This document shows, piece by piece, positions 11,460 to 22,573 of a DNA stretch of 64,000 nt. Under the pieces are notes generated by a model. The model was not told where the DNA came from. It saw only the letters and a program-made list of their open reading frames with translations, and did no database searches. The stretch's first letter is position 1. Each line of letters begins with the position of its first letter. Source of the DNA: Tachypleus tridentatus (Eukaryota > Arthropoda > Merostomata > Xiphosura > Limulidae); the NCBI RefSeq assembly GCF_004210375.1, contig NC_134833.1:146250127-146314126 (forward strand). The letters run 5' to 3'. A program made the position numbers and the translations under genes.

Positions 11460-13490
11460 TAAACACAACAGGCCAATATCCACATAAAAACTAGTTTAAA
11501 AAGTTGCTAGTAAAAAAGTAGGCCTTTACCAACAGGAATACAGAGGAATAACTGACTAATCAATACAATAGGCTTTTTGCAAAAAAATATTGGTTTATAA
11601 AAACACTGGTCAACACAACAGAACTTAACAACAGAAATACTTATAATTAAACACATTAACCAATACAATAGGAATTTGCTATCAGAAATACAGATTATTA
11701 AAATTATTAACCAACACAATAGGAATTTGCCAAAAACAAACAAACACAAAAACAACCACCGATTATTAAAATGACTAATCAACATTACAGGCCTCTACCA
11801 AAATAAATATTGAATATTAAAATCACGAATCAACATAGTAAGACTCTATCAACAGTAAGACACGTCAATAAAATTACCTGTTAACACATTTACCACCATA
11901 AATACTGCTTAATACAATTACTGGTCAACACAACAGACTTTTGCCAACATAAATACGTCATAATAAAATAACTGATCAATACAATAGGCCTTTATCAATG
12001 GAAACATAGGTTGATAAAATAACTGGTCAACATAATAGAGTTTTACAAACAGAAATACTGTTATTAAAATCATTGACAATTAAACCAGACCTTCACCAAT
12101 ACAAATGTTATGTAATAACATCAATTATCAACACAACAGACGTTTGTAAAAATGCAAGACTGGTCAATAATTCGCTTTTCAACAGAACAGGCATTTACCA
12201 ATATAAATATTATTCAACAAACTCACCAGCACATATGAAATTTACAAACACGCATATTGATTAATAAAATTACTGGTCAACACAGTAACTTTTTATAACA
12301 AACATACCAGTTATTTGAATGACTAATCAACACTATAGGCATTTATCAACACAAATACTAGTCAATAAAATCACAATATAATTGGCCTTAACAACATAAC
12401 CACTGGATAATTTCCGATAAACACAAAAAGCTTTTACCAAAAGAAATCGCCCGACCTGGCCAGGTGGTTAAGACGCTGGACTCATAACTTGAAGTTCGCG
12501 GGTTCGAATCTCGGTTACATCAAACATACTCGCCCTTTCAACCATGGGGGCATTATAATGTGACGGTCAATCCCACTATTCTTTGGTAAAATAGTAGCCC
12601 AAGAGTTAGCGGTGGGTGGTGATGACTAGCTGCCTTCCCTCTAGTCTTACACTGCTAAACTAGGGACGGCTAGTACAGATAGCCCTCGAGTAGCTTTGCA
12701 CAAAATTCAAAATAAACCAAACCTAAAGAATACCGGTTAATAAAAACACTTATCAGCATAATAGGCCTTTCATCAACAGAAATACTATTGTTAAATCATT
12801 TATCAACACAATAGGCCTTTCATCAACAGAAATACTATTGTTAAATCATTTATCAACACAATAGTCCTTTCATCAACAGAAATTCTATTGTTAAATCATT
12901 TATCAACATTATCAACACAATAGATCTTTCATAAACAGAAATACTGTTGTTAAATCACTTAACACAATAGGCTTTCCATCAACACAATGAGTTTTTATCA
13001 ACTAACTACTGTTGTTAAAATCACTTATCAACATAACAGGCTTTCACCAACAAAAATTATCTTATTAAAATCAATGATCATACAATAGCCCTTTACTAAC
13101 AGCAATAATGTATATTAAAATCACAGACCGACGTAGTAGAGTTTTACCAACAGAAATGCTCTTATTAAGATCACTGATCAATAGTATGGGCTTTTGTCAA
13201 TAGACATATTGGTTAAAGATATCACTAGTCAACACAATAGGCCTTTACCAACAAATATAATTGTTAAGAAAATTACAGGTGAACGCATCAGTCCTTTTCT
13301 GAAAGAGATACTAGTTCAAATAAACATTGATCAACAGAACAGGTATTTTACAAACAGAAATAGTGGTTATTAAATCTACGATCAACACGACAGGCCTTTA
13401 CCAAGAGAAATAGTGGTCATTAAAATCTACGATCGACACGAGAGGCCTTTACCAAGAGAAATACATGTTAATTATGTTACCGATCTACAT
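11460..13490. repeat. Degenerate 50-bp minisatellite, about 2 kb
   Basis: About 35 units resembling CAACACAATAGGCCTTT, then ACCAACAGAAATACTG, then TTATTAAAATCACTGAT. The period is exactly 50 bp in the best copies (ATAGGCCTTT or variant at 12761, 12811 and 12861). A family A SINE at 12449-12720 interrupts it, and the repeat continues on both sides. Open frames inside it are not coding. Confidence 0.9.
12449..12720 (+). mobile_element. tRNA-derived SINE, family A, inside the 50-bp minisatellite
   Basis: Complete copy with head GCCCGACCTGGCCAGGTGG, B-box-like GGGTTCGAATC, the conserved body, and tail ACAGATAGCCCTCGAGTAG. It was inserted after the surrounding array had formed. No clear target duplication survives. 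Confidence 0.9.
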
Positions 13491-13837
13491 AACATAATTG
13501 ATCTATATCTATTTCAGAGTGTTAATTCTATCATGAAAGTTGAACTAAACTTTCACGTTTAACATTGAACTCAAAGTTCTTTATCTAAACACTCTTTGGA
13601 GTTGGATTAATCTTCCCTCCTCTGTGAACATACCATTTAGCTCTTTTATCTGATTCAACGACATGGGATTTTCATTCCCACTCAGCGATCTCGAAATGAT
13701 TCCTGTTATATCCTATTAAATACGTACTACACAAACAACATTTATATGAACCCAGATATTTCTAAAAAATACTATTCTATCTCCCCTCCACATAAACTGC
13801 AATCTAACCATCTTTTATGTGAATATCCATATCTTCC

Positions 13838-14121
13838 GGCCCGGCATGGCCAAGCGCGTTAAGGCGTGCGACTCGTAATCCGAGGGTCGCGGGTTCGCAT
13901 CCCCGTCGCGCCAAACATGCTCGCCCTTTCAGCCGTGGAGTCGTTATAATGTGACGATCAATCCAACTATTCGTTGGTAAAAGAGTAGCCCAAGAGTTGG
14001 CGGTGGGTGGTGATGACTAGCTGCCTTCCCTCTAGTCTTATACTGCAAAATTAGGAACGGCTAGCACAGATAGCCCTCGAGTAGCTTTGTGCGAAATTCA
14101 AAAAACAAACAAACAAACCAC
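13838..14121 (+). mobile_element. tRNA-derived SINE, family A, with 7-bp target duplication
   Basis: Near-consensus copy: GGCCCGGCATGGCCAAGC head, B-box GGGTTCGCATCC, body, and tail ending in a (CAAA)n run. The duplication ATCTTCC lies at 13831-13837 and 14122-14128. The anticodon-loop position reads CTCGTAA, as in tRNA-Thr(CGT), but the parent tRNA is not certain. Confidence 0.95.
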
Positions 14122-14128
14122 ATCTTCC

Positions 14129-15950
14129 AGTTATTGGTATTTGTGTTTTCTCTCTTCTTCTGATCACTAGCTCAAGAAAAAAATTATATCTCTTTAGTAT
14201 CCCTACACGTCCAGCTGTACGAAGTAGACTGAATTTTTGTCTTTTTCTTTATTCATCTTAAAGACCTGATTGAATAATCATCAGGCATTGTTTCTTCTAA
14301 TTTTTTTTTAAATCACCAGAGTGTTATAATGAGTAATGTAATTAACAAGAAACGTAGGAAGTATTCTCTAAGTATTCCAGGAAGTATTCTCTAAGTATTC
14401 CAACATTTTCCACTGATAAGGAAACAAACTGGATACAGTGAGTCCTATTTTTCTGAGAAATCCTTTATCTAAACTCTCTTCCCATCCTACTTCCTCAACG
14501 GGAGCTTCAACTCACTAAAAACATATCGTGAATGTATGTTGTCTCTCGTTTTTGTGATTATTAGAAATTCTTCTTCAAGAGGGAGGCGTTAGGAGAAAAG
14601 CTGAAACATTGTCTTACTCTGTAAACAGACATTGAAACCTAAAATATCGTTGAAATAGCATGACGATAGATTCTAATAAAAATATGTTCTTTATTATTCA
14701 AATCTGGTTTTACGAGCATTTTCAGACAGAAAAATGACACAGAGTACTTGTTTTGTTTTAGTCCAGAAACAAGTAATGGTCAACGTACATTGCATCAACC
14801 GCTGAACTCGAGACACCAAACAACAGCAAAAATATAGACCAGGAATATATTTCATAAATTTTTTGTGAAACGTAGGAGTCACTTTCTAGATATTGCAATT
14901 TTCAGCATTATTTTATATAATGGTGAAGCTTTGACTTAACAAATTAAAACATATATTAAACTACTTGATAAGAGTTATTGACTTTGACCTTTATCAACTG
15001 CAACTGATTTTCACACATCCCGTAGCAATATACTGCATATTATCTGTACATACTGTGTTTCACGGAATGATCAAGTCGATCATTCTATAAAAGGTTTCGC
15101 TTAGCTATGCATAGCTCCGTGTATTGGATGTACTTAACTAGAAAGAATGTGGTCATCAGAGCAGGTGGCAGGACATTCCCTTCTTAACCCTAACTTTCCT
15201 GCTATAAAACAAATGTGTAGCTGATAAATGGAGAGATATCTTTAATGGTAAATCTGGCGGTGTTGTTTATTAATGTTCTCCCCCAGTCGTCAATATAAAC
15301 CACACAAAACAGTAACATATTCTTAGATTTTTATGGACATACAGTATTAATGTGATGATATGTTTTACTTATGTAAAAAAACCTAATATAAAGAAGGTTA
15401 TTATTTAATTAATATCTGTTTTACAAAAAAAAATCAAAATGTTGTATCTAGTCTTACGTTTAACAGTCTTTCCACTACACTATTTTGATTTTATAACACC
15501 CTTCCCTATAGATCATATCATAATGCTGTGCTTGGATTTGACAGTCATTCCTTTGTTGGACAACATGTTGTCCTACTACTACTAGACCAAGCTACTTCGT
15601 TAAGAATTTGCCTCGTCCTTTCTTAGCGAAACGGTTTGTTGTTTTAAATTTATTACCAACAGATTAAGCCTAATTTCGTTTAACTATGAGCCTTAAAACT
15701 TGAAATTGCTCGTGTTAGTACTATTGCTAGCAGTTTGCTTTAAAATCCTCGTGTTTATTTTTATTAGAAAATAAGAAAAAAGTCTGATTTAATTAATTCT
15801 ACGTCTTAAGGTATTCGTATAAGAACTATCATTTATTAAATACCGCCTACTTCATCTAGTCCATTGTGAATTTTCAATAATTAGACAATAGTATAATTTC
15901 AATCATACTATTCTCACTTAGAAAAGGGTATGATAATAATAATAGTAATT
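14129..15950. other. AT-rich intergenic sequence
   Basis: No exon, RNA gene or known repeat was recognised. There is one short direct duplication near 14350-14400 (GGAAGTATTCTCTAAGTATTCC). A 62-codon minus-strand frame at 14694-14882 has no domain signature. Confidence 0.4.
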
Positions 15951-15962
15951 AGTATTATAACC

Positions 15963-16236
15963 GGCCTGGCATGGCCAAGCGCGTAAGGCGTGCGACTCGT
16001 AATCCGAGGGTCGCGGGTTCGGGCCCGCGTTGCGCCAAACAGGCTTGCCCTCCCAGCCGTGGGGGCGTTATAATGTGACGGTTAATCCTACTATTCGTTG
16101 GTAAAAGAGTAGCCCAAGAGTTGGCGGTGGGTGGTGATGACTAGCTGCCTTCTCTCTAGTCTTACACTGCTAAATTAGGGACGGCTAGCACAGATAGCCC
16201 TCGAGTAGCTTCGTGCGAAATTCCAAAACAAAAAAA
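15963..16236 (+). mobile_element. tRNA-derived SINE, family A, with 12-bp target duplication
   Basis: Near-consensus copy. The 12-bp duplication AGTATTATAACC at 15951-15962 and 16237-16248 is perfect, showing target-primed retroposition and a fairly recent insertion. Confidence 0.96.
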
Positions 16237-16248
16237 AGTATTATAACC

Positions 16249-17138
16249 ACGATATGTGGTATTACAAATATAGGCCTAATGGTATTAGTAATACTAACGT
16301 ACAGTCATATTTCGCCAGGATGAGTAGAGTATTCATACGTAGCAATTGTTTTAAGACAAAATCTATCCGAACAACTTATTGCAATATAGAATAAAACCTA
16401 ATTCAAATACTATTTACTGATAGTAACTAATACAATAAGACGTGTAAACGATTTCTTTCTTAATCGTGTAATAGTTTTAGTTCCAACTGACACGCCTGAA
16501 GCTTTCTTCTTTTCTGAGAATATTAGGATTTTTCCTGATTTCTGTTTTTAAGTCTAAAGTTTGTTGATTATTTTGTGTTAGAATTATATCAGAATGTGAA
16601 TTATTTTGAAAAGTAACATTAGAAGAAAGCTTAAAGTTCAGGGACCATTATTTTATTTACTGTGAACTCAGTTATTTATATATAAAAACGCTTTTTGTTT
16701 TCACTGAAAAATTGTTTAATTAATAGAATACTTATTTCACAAACTGGCCCCTCAAACTTGGACTTCATCGAGTTCATGTCTCATGTATACAGTTAGTTAC
16801 CTATACGTACTTATTGTTTACATAAGTTTTGTGTAGTGCGTTTTAGGTTAACATATACAAAAATATAAATGTTACAATAGCATGTTTACCTTTAAATTAA
16901 GTATTTCAATCCTTTTACTTTAAGCATTTACAATCTGAAAATTTAATTAAATTACGATTGTTCATATTTTTCAGATTTTATGAAAAGCTATTCGTCACTA
17001 GAGTTAACGGTCACGTGACCCTCATGTCTTAATGTGTATGTTTTGGCTCAAGTTCCAATAAACACGTTTTTTTACACAAATATATCTTTGAATTTGTTTT
17101 ACTTTTTTCCTCCAATACCATTCATAAGTCGAAATAAT
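16249..17138. other. AT-rich intergenic sequence
   Basis: Nothing recognisable on either strand. Confidence 0.4.
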
Positions 17139-17151
17139 ATTAGAAAATCTT

Positions 17152-17280
17152 CTTGATGACGAGAAATCCACTTGAAATAAAAATTTATCTCTGAACGGAT
17201 GTTATGGGTATTAACACTGTTATTGATAAGGATAGAACAACCTTTTGACCTTCCTAGGTCATCTTCAGGCTGTGAAATAC
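17152..17280 (-). mobile_element. Hammerhead-like short mobile unit with 13-bp target duplication
   Basis: A unit of about 129 bp is flanked by a perfect 13-bp duplication, ATTAGAAAATCTT (17139-17151 and 17281-17293). It begins CTTGATGACGAGAAATCC on the plus strand. Near its other end the minus strand reads CCTGAAGATGACC, TAGGAA, then GGTC followed by AAAAGG where related copies have GAAACG. CTGAAGA-stem-GAAA is the arrangement of a hammerhead ribozyme core, as known from Penelope-like retroelement terminal repeats. In this copy the GAAA box is damaged. Confidence 0.65.
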
Positions 17281-17627
17281 ATTAGAAAATCTTGTTATGA
17301 AATGGAGAAGAATTCAAATCAACTTCCAGTCAGAACAAGTGTTTGAATGTTTGTTGAATTTTATTTATAACTACTCGAAGGTTACTTGCGTTAATCGTAC
17401 TTAATTGAAGTGGTAAAGGAGGCAGCTAGTCGCCATTACTCACATTAGCTCTTGGGCTAATCTTTATCAGTGAATAATTATAGCGACCTTCAAATTATAA
17501 AACCTCCATGGATGAAAGACGAGCATGTCAGTGACAGGAATTGAACCAGAAGATGAACCTCCAATGAATGTAGTTAATTACATATACTTTATTTTACATT
17601 CTGTATTTGGAAATATGATAAATCCAA

Positions 17628-17740
17628 CCTGTCCCAGTGGTTCAACGGTAAGTCAGAGGACTTACATTTATACGGTTTCGGTACCTGTAGTGGACATAGC
17701 GCTGATAGTCCTTTGTGTCTAACATGAAACCGATAAACAA
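17628..17740 (+). mobile_element. tRNA-derived SINE, family B, diverged
   Basis: The tRNA-like head CCCAGTGGTTCAACGGTAAG and GGACTTAC corresponds in reverse complement to the better copy at 17933-18055. It is followed by GGACATAGCGCTGATAGTCC, equivalent to the family tail. The promoter boxes are degraded. Confidence 0.55.
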
Positions 17741-17932
17741 AATAAACTCGAACTTTTCTATAAAAAAACTGCAGATTACTTCTCTTATGATGTTTCAGTT
17801 TCAAACTGAGAAATGTAGATGTTAAACATCACCAAAATTGTGGGTCTTCAAATCGTTAAATGATTTCTGAAATTTTGTTCAACAAAAGCCAATGGAGGAG
17901 CTACAGAGGGAGCGTGAGAAAAATGATTAAGA

Positions 17933-18055
17933 CGTTGTTTTGAATTAAGCACAAAGCTACACAATGGGCTATCTGTGCTGTGCCCACCACGAGTATCGAA
18001 ACCCGGTTTTTAGCGTTGTAAGTCCGCAGACATACCGCTGAGCCACTAGAGGGCA
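17933..18055 (-). mobile_element. tRNA-derived SINE, family B
   Basis: On the minus strand the head reads GCCCTCTAGTGGCTCAGCGG, GTCTGCGGACTTACAACGC and the B-box-like GGGTTTCGATACTC. The tail is AGCACAGATAGCCCATTGTG and TAGCTTTGTGCTTAATTC. The tail matches family A although the tRNA head is different. Confidence 0.8.
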
Positions 18056-18666
18056 TGATTAAAACAACACATTTTAAACAAGGAAAAAGTCGTAATTTTA
18101 AAGATTTGTCGTTTAATCAAAGCAGAAGTCACAATTCTAATGATTCTTCTCTAAATTAAAGTAGAAACTGTAGTTCTTTTATTGCTCAGTCAATATACGA
18201 GTCGTGCTTTCGGCGTTTCGTCATCGCATAAGCGTAATATTTCACCAAGATACTATCAAAAAATAGAATAAAAAGCGCTAGGCCTAATATGTACTTACAA
18301 ATAGTAACTGTGTATGTAATAAGGAAAAGTAAATTAGCAAATCGATTGTATGACATAAAAAACACTTTAGTTTCAAATTTCTAATCTTATTTTAATCGTT
18401 GTCATTACGAAATTTTCTTCTAGGAATCATAAACACAGAAGTTACCACATGTGTATCTTTCAATTTAATGATTCAAACCTCTCTCTGTCAGCAAAGAAAA
18501 AGGCTCATCCAGTTCTGAAAGAAAAGAAGTACTTGCATTACCACGAATTAGTTAAAATTCTACGAGAGCTTTAAGTATAAAAATATGTTATTTAATGTCA
18601 ATCATATTGTTTTTTTCTAGTAATATTAAACTTGTCTTATTGGAGTCGTTGAAAGATGAAGTGTTC

Positions 18667-18737
18667 CCCAGTGAGACAGCGGTAAGCCTACGGATTTACA
18701 ACGCTAACATATAAGGTTCGATTTATCGCAAGTACAC
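18667..18737 (+). mobile_element. SINE family C head fragment
   Basis: A tRNA-like segment CCCCAGTGAGACAGCGGTAA, ACGGATTTACAACGCTAA and GGTTCGATTTATC is the reverse-complement match of the head in the copy at 40291-40420. The tail is missing; a LINE 3' end begins immediately afterwards on the other strand. Confidence 0.5.
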
Positions 18738-18750
18738 TTCTTCTTTGCAA

Positions 18751-19399
18751 GTTGGTTGGTTGGTTGATTTTATAGCAGAAAGCAGCTAGGCTATCTGTGC
18801 CAAACATCCACTATAAAGTTAAAAATAAAGTAAAATTAGGAAAGTTACAAAAGGAAATTAAGGTAAAATAAAACAAAGTTAAAAAAAGCATAAACCCCAT
18901 GTTTAAATCTATTGTACAGCGTTAAGAGAAAAACTAAAGTAATACAAGTTGTAAAGGACTTTCTGTAGCATAACTGTAATTATCATAACTCACCAGGAAG
19001 ACTAACAGGTAAGTACAAAAACCACCATCAGTCACCTGAAGTTAGCCTTTCAAGTCCTAGTTTCGAGTTATTTGACGTTAAGTAATAAAAGTTTTAAAAG
19101 ACTTGTAGCAAAATTTTAATATTAACTCGTCAGGATGACTAACAGGTAGTTCGAAGAGCAGCACTGGCCACCTGAAGTTGGTCTATCCAGTCCTGGTTTC
19201 GAGTTATTTGACTTTACTGCCAGTTTCTAATTTCAAATCGAACTAGATGGACTGTGATTCTTAAAATGTAACCGCAATTAAAAAGGTCTAATGTATAAAT
19301 TAAAAACTTAAATGGCATTAAAAAGATTGATGGTCTTTAAAAAACTAAAAACAATTCCAAGATGGACAGCGTCACCATTACCAATAACACTGTCTAACG
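18751..19399 (-). mobile_element. LINE 3' untranslated region with 145-bp duplication and SINE-like tail
   Basis: It continues the minus-strand LINE reading frame at 19400-19957. It contains two copies of a roughly 145-bp segment (AACTCACCAGGAAGACTAAC near 18978 and AACTCGTCAGGATGACTAAC near 19124). The terminus, read on the minus strand, is GGCACAGATAGCC, GCTGCTTTCTGCTATAAAAT and a (CAAC)n run at 18750-18766. The stretch CACAGATAGCC...GCTATAA is closely similar to the SINE tails in this window. Confidence 0.65.
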
Positions 19400-19957
19400 T
19401 TATGGACAAACCTTGGGACAGAATATGGTGTGAAAATGGTGCCGTCGTTGAGAGTTATAACGACGGCAAAAAAGTAAAATGTGGCTTACAGTGATCTGAG
19501 TGTCACACAGACAACACATTGGTGCACCAGTTGCGGATAAAAGAAAATGATGAGTTAAAAAACTGTGACCAACTTCCCCTTTCCGATCCATACGGAAGCA
19601 AGACAGCCAAAGTCCAATATAGGGTTTTATTTGGAAAAGCTTTTTGTCACATTGCTCATTCCAAGTCGACTGCCAACTGGCACGGAGCCGAGTCTTGAAT
19701 AAAGGACCATAGTCCATATACTGAACAGGCACAGCGGTGATAGTGCCAGAGCAGATATATTTTTCTCGTGCGTCGGCGAGCTCGTTCCCGGGAATACCAA
19801 CATGGCCCGGTATCAAGAAAAACTGGATAAAAGTAGATGTTAAAGATAATTGGGCCAGTCGGTTTTGAATATCGGCGAAAACAGAGTGTGAACTAACGTG
19901 AAGCGATTCCAGGACCAGTAGAGAAATGTATAAATAGTGCAAGAATTTTGGAAACAA
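19400..19957 (-). mobile_element. Non-LTR retrotransposon ORF2 C-terminus: RNase H end and zinc knuckle (fragment)
   Basis: A minus-strand frame of 185 residues, apparently intact but only the C-terminal end of a much longer polyprotein. IPGHVGIPGNELADAREK (about residues 49-66) is the last conserved motif of a retrotransposon RNase H domain, including its Asp. It is followed by the typical linker (W..WN, IKP, H.FLL) and a terminal C-x2-C-x7-H-x4-C knuckle within CCLCDTQITVSHILLFC. This order is known from I/LOA/R1-type LINEs carrying RNase H; the exact clade cannot be set by eye. The start at 19957 is simply the first ATG in the fragment and not a true start. Reverse transcriptase was not found upstream, so the copy is 5' truncated, as is usual for LINEs. 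Confidence 0.85.
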
Positions 19958-21299
19958 AGCAACGAAGAAATAGATCTTATCAAAAAGATAAGACTAAAAA
20001 ACAACTTCTAGGTTTTTTATAAATTTTTACAGAATATGTTAAATGAAAGGAATAAAATGAAAACTAAAATGTAGTAATTTTGAGCCAATAACTCAATTTA
20101 TGCTCATGTGGGCGAAGTGGCCAAGTCAAAGGCTCCTGTAGGATTCTGGTATAGCCGTTAATTTTTAAGCCTCTGGCCAGTTAAAAAACAGCTTACTCGT
20201 AGCACCTGTCGCCACCAGCGTTATGTCCATCTATCTTGAATTGAATAATGAAGATAGACTGTAGTATTTCAACACGGCCAAAACTGAAAGCGTAGAGAGT
20301 GTTCAGCGAACTCACGTATCGAACCCTGAACTTTTCAATCGGCAATCAATCACCCTTAATCGTTGACACGTTTGGTCTAGGAATAAAAGGGAATCTTTAT
20401 TATTTAGTTAGTAGCACGCAACAAGAACAAGGGATTAAAAACCCATTATTGACTCCGTTAAGAAATCTTTTCAGTTCTCAAACAGAATTAACAAGATATA
20501 TTATTTACAGATTACTGTATAATTCCTTGCACGGTATCTATAAGAGGTTTTTTATTATAAAGTTGTAAACCATTTATATGCACACGTGTCTATCAAGTAA
20601 TATATGTTTGAGTTGTAATGGTCGCCACAATTCGCTTCCAACTTATCTTTTTTTATAGTTTCCATTATCCACATTCCCAGTGATTTTCTAATCCGTTCTC
20701 TTTATTGTCTCTTTTCTCTGTTTCTTTCATCCTACAATGATGTTTTTCAGTAGACAGATCTCGAACCTAATCGCAATGTACTCAAAATATTACAGTTTCT
20801 TCTTAACATCCTCTAAGAACATCTTTTCACATCACGATTTTTCAGCGCCCATTTATTCGTTTTTCTCTCAGTCTTAGATATTTTCAGTAAATGTTTTATT
20901 TTATTTTATTTTAAATGTTCTATTTACTTTCCGTCTACTCTTTCTTAAATATCTATTGTGAATGTTAAGTTTGTGTTTAAGTACAAAGATAAATGCACGT
21001 AGCTTATACTGTTAAATGTGTATTATGAAATTCCCGCCTATTCACCAAAATTGTAGAAGCTTCTCCAGTGTAATAATCAACAATGTACTATGTGTGTATG
21101 TAAATCGTCAGTGTTGCTGTGCCAGATGAAATTTTTCGATATTCGTCTCACGCTTATAAAATTAACCAACAAAACGTGCCAAGAGAGTGTATATGTTATT
21201 GATTTACTACAGTTAGTATACTATAAACCTCGGAAGCTACAACTGTGATTAACGCTTATTAATCGAGAACTTCATATATCGACGAGGAACTTTTATAGA
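19958..21299. other. AT-rich intergenic sequence, no clear content
   Basis: A tRNA-like stretch near 20108-20160 (GGGCGAAGTGGCCAAGTC) may be a decayed SINE head. The 89-codon frame at 20299-20568 has no recognisable domain. Confidence 0.35.
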
Positions 21300-21794
21300 T
21301 GTTAAACATTACAAACAGTTTAACCTCAGCAGATTACTATCAGATGTTAGTACTTATACAAAGACATTCTATAACTTTAACAATGAAAAACTCGCGTGTG
21401 ATTAGCGAAGAACTAGCTAGCTCCTCGTTAAGTAAATTATGCCTATATAAACTCGAAATTAATTTGCTTATCGTGAACCCTCGATGGAATATCAAAGAGT
21501 TATGGATCAAGTACACTACTCCATATTCTTTGTAAGTTTGTAAAACTTATGCAAATAAACTATTCGTAACAAGTAATGTAATAACCATTATTATAAATTG
21601 TGTTATTGTTTGCATATTAAAACATATTTGTGCTAAGAAATAAAACTGTGTGTATTAATCTTGTTGGCAAATATCATGCATTTGATACGTCTTGACATTT
21701 ACTTAATTTATAAATTAAAATTACGATTTAACTTACTTTCAGGCAATTTAAAATTATGATACGTATCATAATAAATTGGAGGCTCGTCCGGGAT
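21300..21794 (+). mobile_element. Possible LTR-retrotransposon left end with tRNA-Pro primer binding site
   Basis: TGGAGGCTCGTCCGGGAT at 21777-21794 matches 17 of 18 bases of the classical tRNA-Pro primer binding site used by LTR retroelements. Upstream lie a TATA-like TATATAAA near 21442 and an AATAAA-like element near 21555, in the order expected for an LTR. LTR limits are uncertain, and no gag or pol follows; a decayed SINE occurs directly downstream. Probably a truncated relic. Confidence 0.4.
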
Positions 21795-21816
21795 AAATCA
21801 TAATATTTAACATGTT

Positions 21817-21899
21817 CTATCTGTGCTAATCCCCCTGCATTTATTAAAATCCGATTTCTAGAGTATTAAGCCTGTAGACTTACTGCTGAGGTACTGGTT
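21817..21899 (-). mobile_element. Decayed SINE family B fragment
   Basis: CTATCTGTGCTAATCCCCCT, then GATTTCTAGAGTATTAAGCC and GACTTACTGCTGAGGTACTGG, aligns through its length with the minus-strand family B copy at 17933-18055, with several indels. Confidence 0.5.
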
Positions 21900-22211
21900 C
21901 TAACTACAATAATAATAAAACATTCACAATATGACTTTGCAGGACTAGTTTTCTTTCTTTCAATTAAGTTTTAAGGTTGTAAACCAACTAAACTATCAAA
22001 TCATGATAAAACGTTGCACAATTGTCACTAAATTAAACTTGTAATAAAAACTGCCCATTTAAAAAGTCTTCAGTCTTAGAGTTAATGCTATACTGATGAA
22101 ACGTTTCATCTTAACCCAAAACACTCGGTGATAGAATAAACAGTGTGCAACATATCTAATATCACGATCCCTATTGACTTTTATTTGACGTATTAACTCA
22201 CCAACTGCATT

Positions 22212-22290
22212 CCCCAGGCGGCTTAGTGGTAATTTTGAGAGCCTATAACACTAAAAATTGAGGTTTGATACTCGCGGAGGGTACATCACA
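22212..22290 (+). mobile_element. SINE family B head fragment
   Basis: CCCCAGGCGGCTTAGTGGTAA followed by CCTATAACACTAAAAATTG and GGTTTGATACTCGCGG resembles the family B tRNA-like head. No tail is recognisable. Confidence 0.45.
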
Positions 22291-22486
22291 AAAATTAGTG
22301 TATCTGTGTACTTTGTAATAAATCAACCATCTAACTAATGTTCTAATAAATACTGATTGTAGGCTTAACATAGCGCACGCACGAAGAATGGCGAAATATG
22401 TTTTTACTGGGCAAATACATCTTTTCAGTAAGAATGGTGTCCAACTTAATATAATTTCAACTAACGTTTTGTTTTATTTGTTCTAG

Positions 22487-22573
22487 GCTGCTGCCAATGA
22501 AAGTACTGAAAATGATAAGCCTCGTGATTCAAACAATGAAATCTTGCAATACATTAGAAACCAACAGGCTTAA
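22487..22573 (+). CDS. Candidate orphan terminal exon, unknown protein
   Basis: A pyrimidine-rich tract ending TTGTTCTAG is followed by 28 open codons and TAA: AAANESTENDKPRDSNNEIL then QYIRNQQA. The polar composition and clean acceptor are what a terminal exon would look like, but I do not recognise the protein and no partner exon was found. The related sequence at about 23899 has lost the frame. It may equally be chance within a duplicated segment. Confidence 0.2.
   Translation, partial: AAANESTENDKPRDSNNEILQYIRNQQA

Noticed and set aside
13838..13912. tRNA gene at the SINE head
   Set aside because: The tRNA-like segment always continues into the same SINE body, the arms do not fold cleanly, and copies carry target duplications. 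It is a SINE head and not a functional tRNA.
20108..20160. tRNA-Leu/Ser-like sequence
   Set aside because: An A-box-like stretch is present but no matching B box or acceptor stem; at most a decayed SINE.
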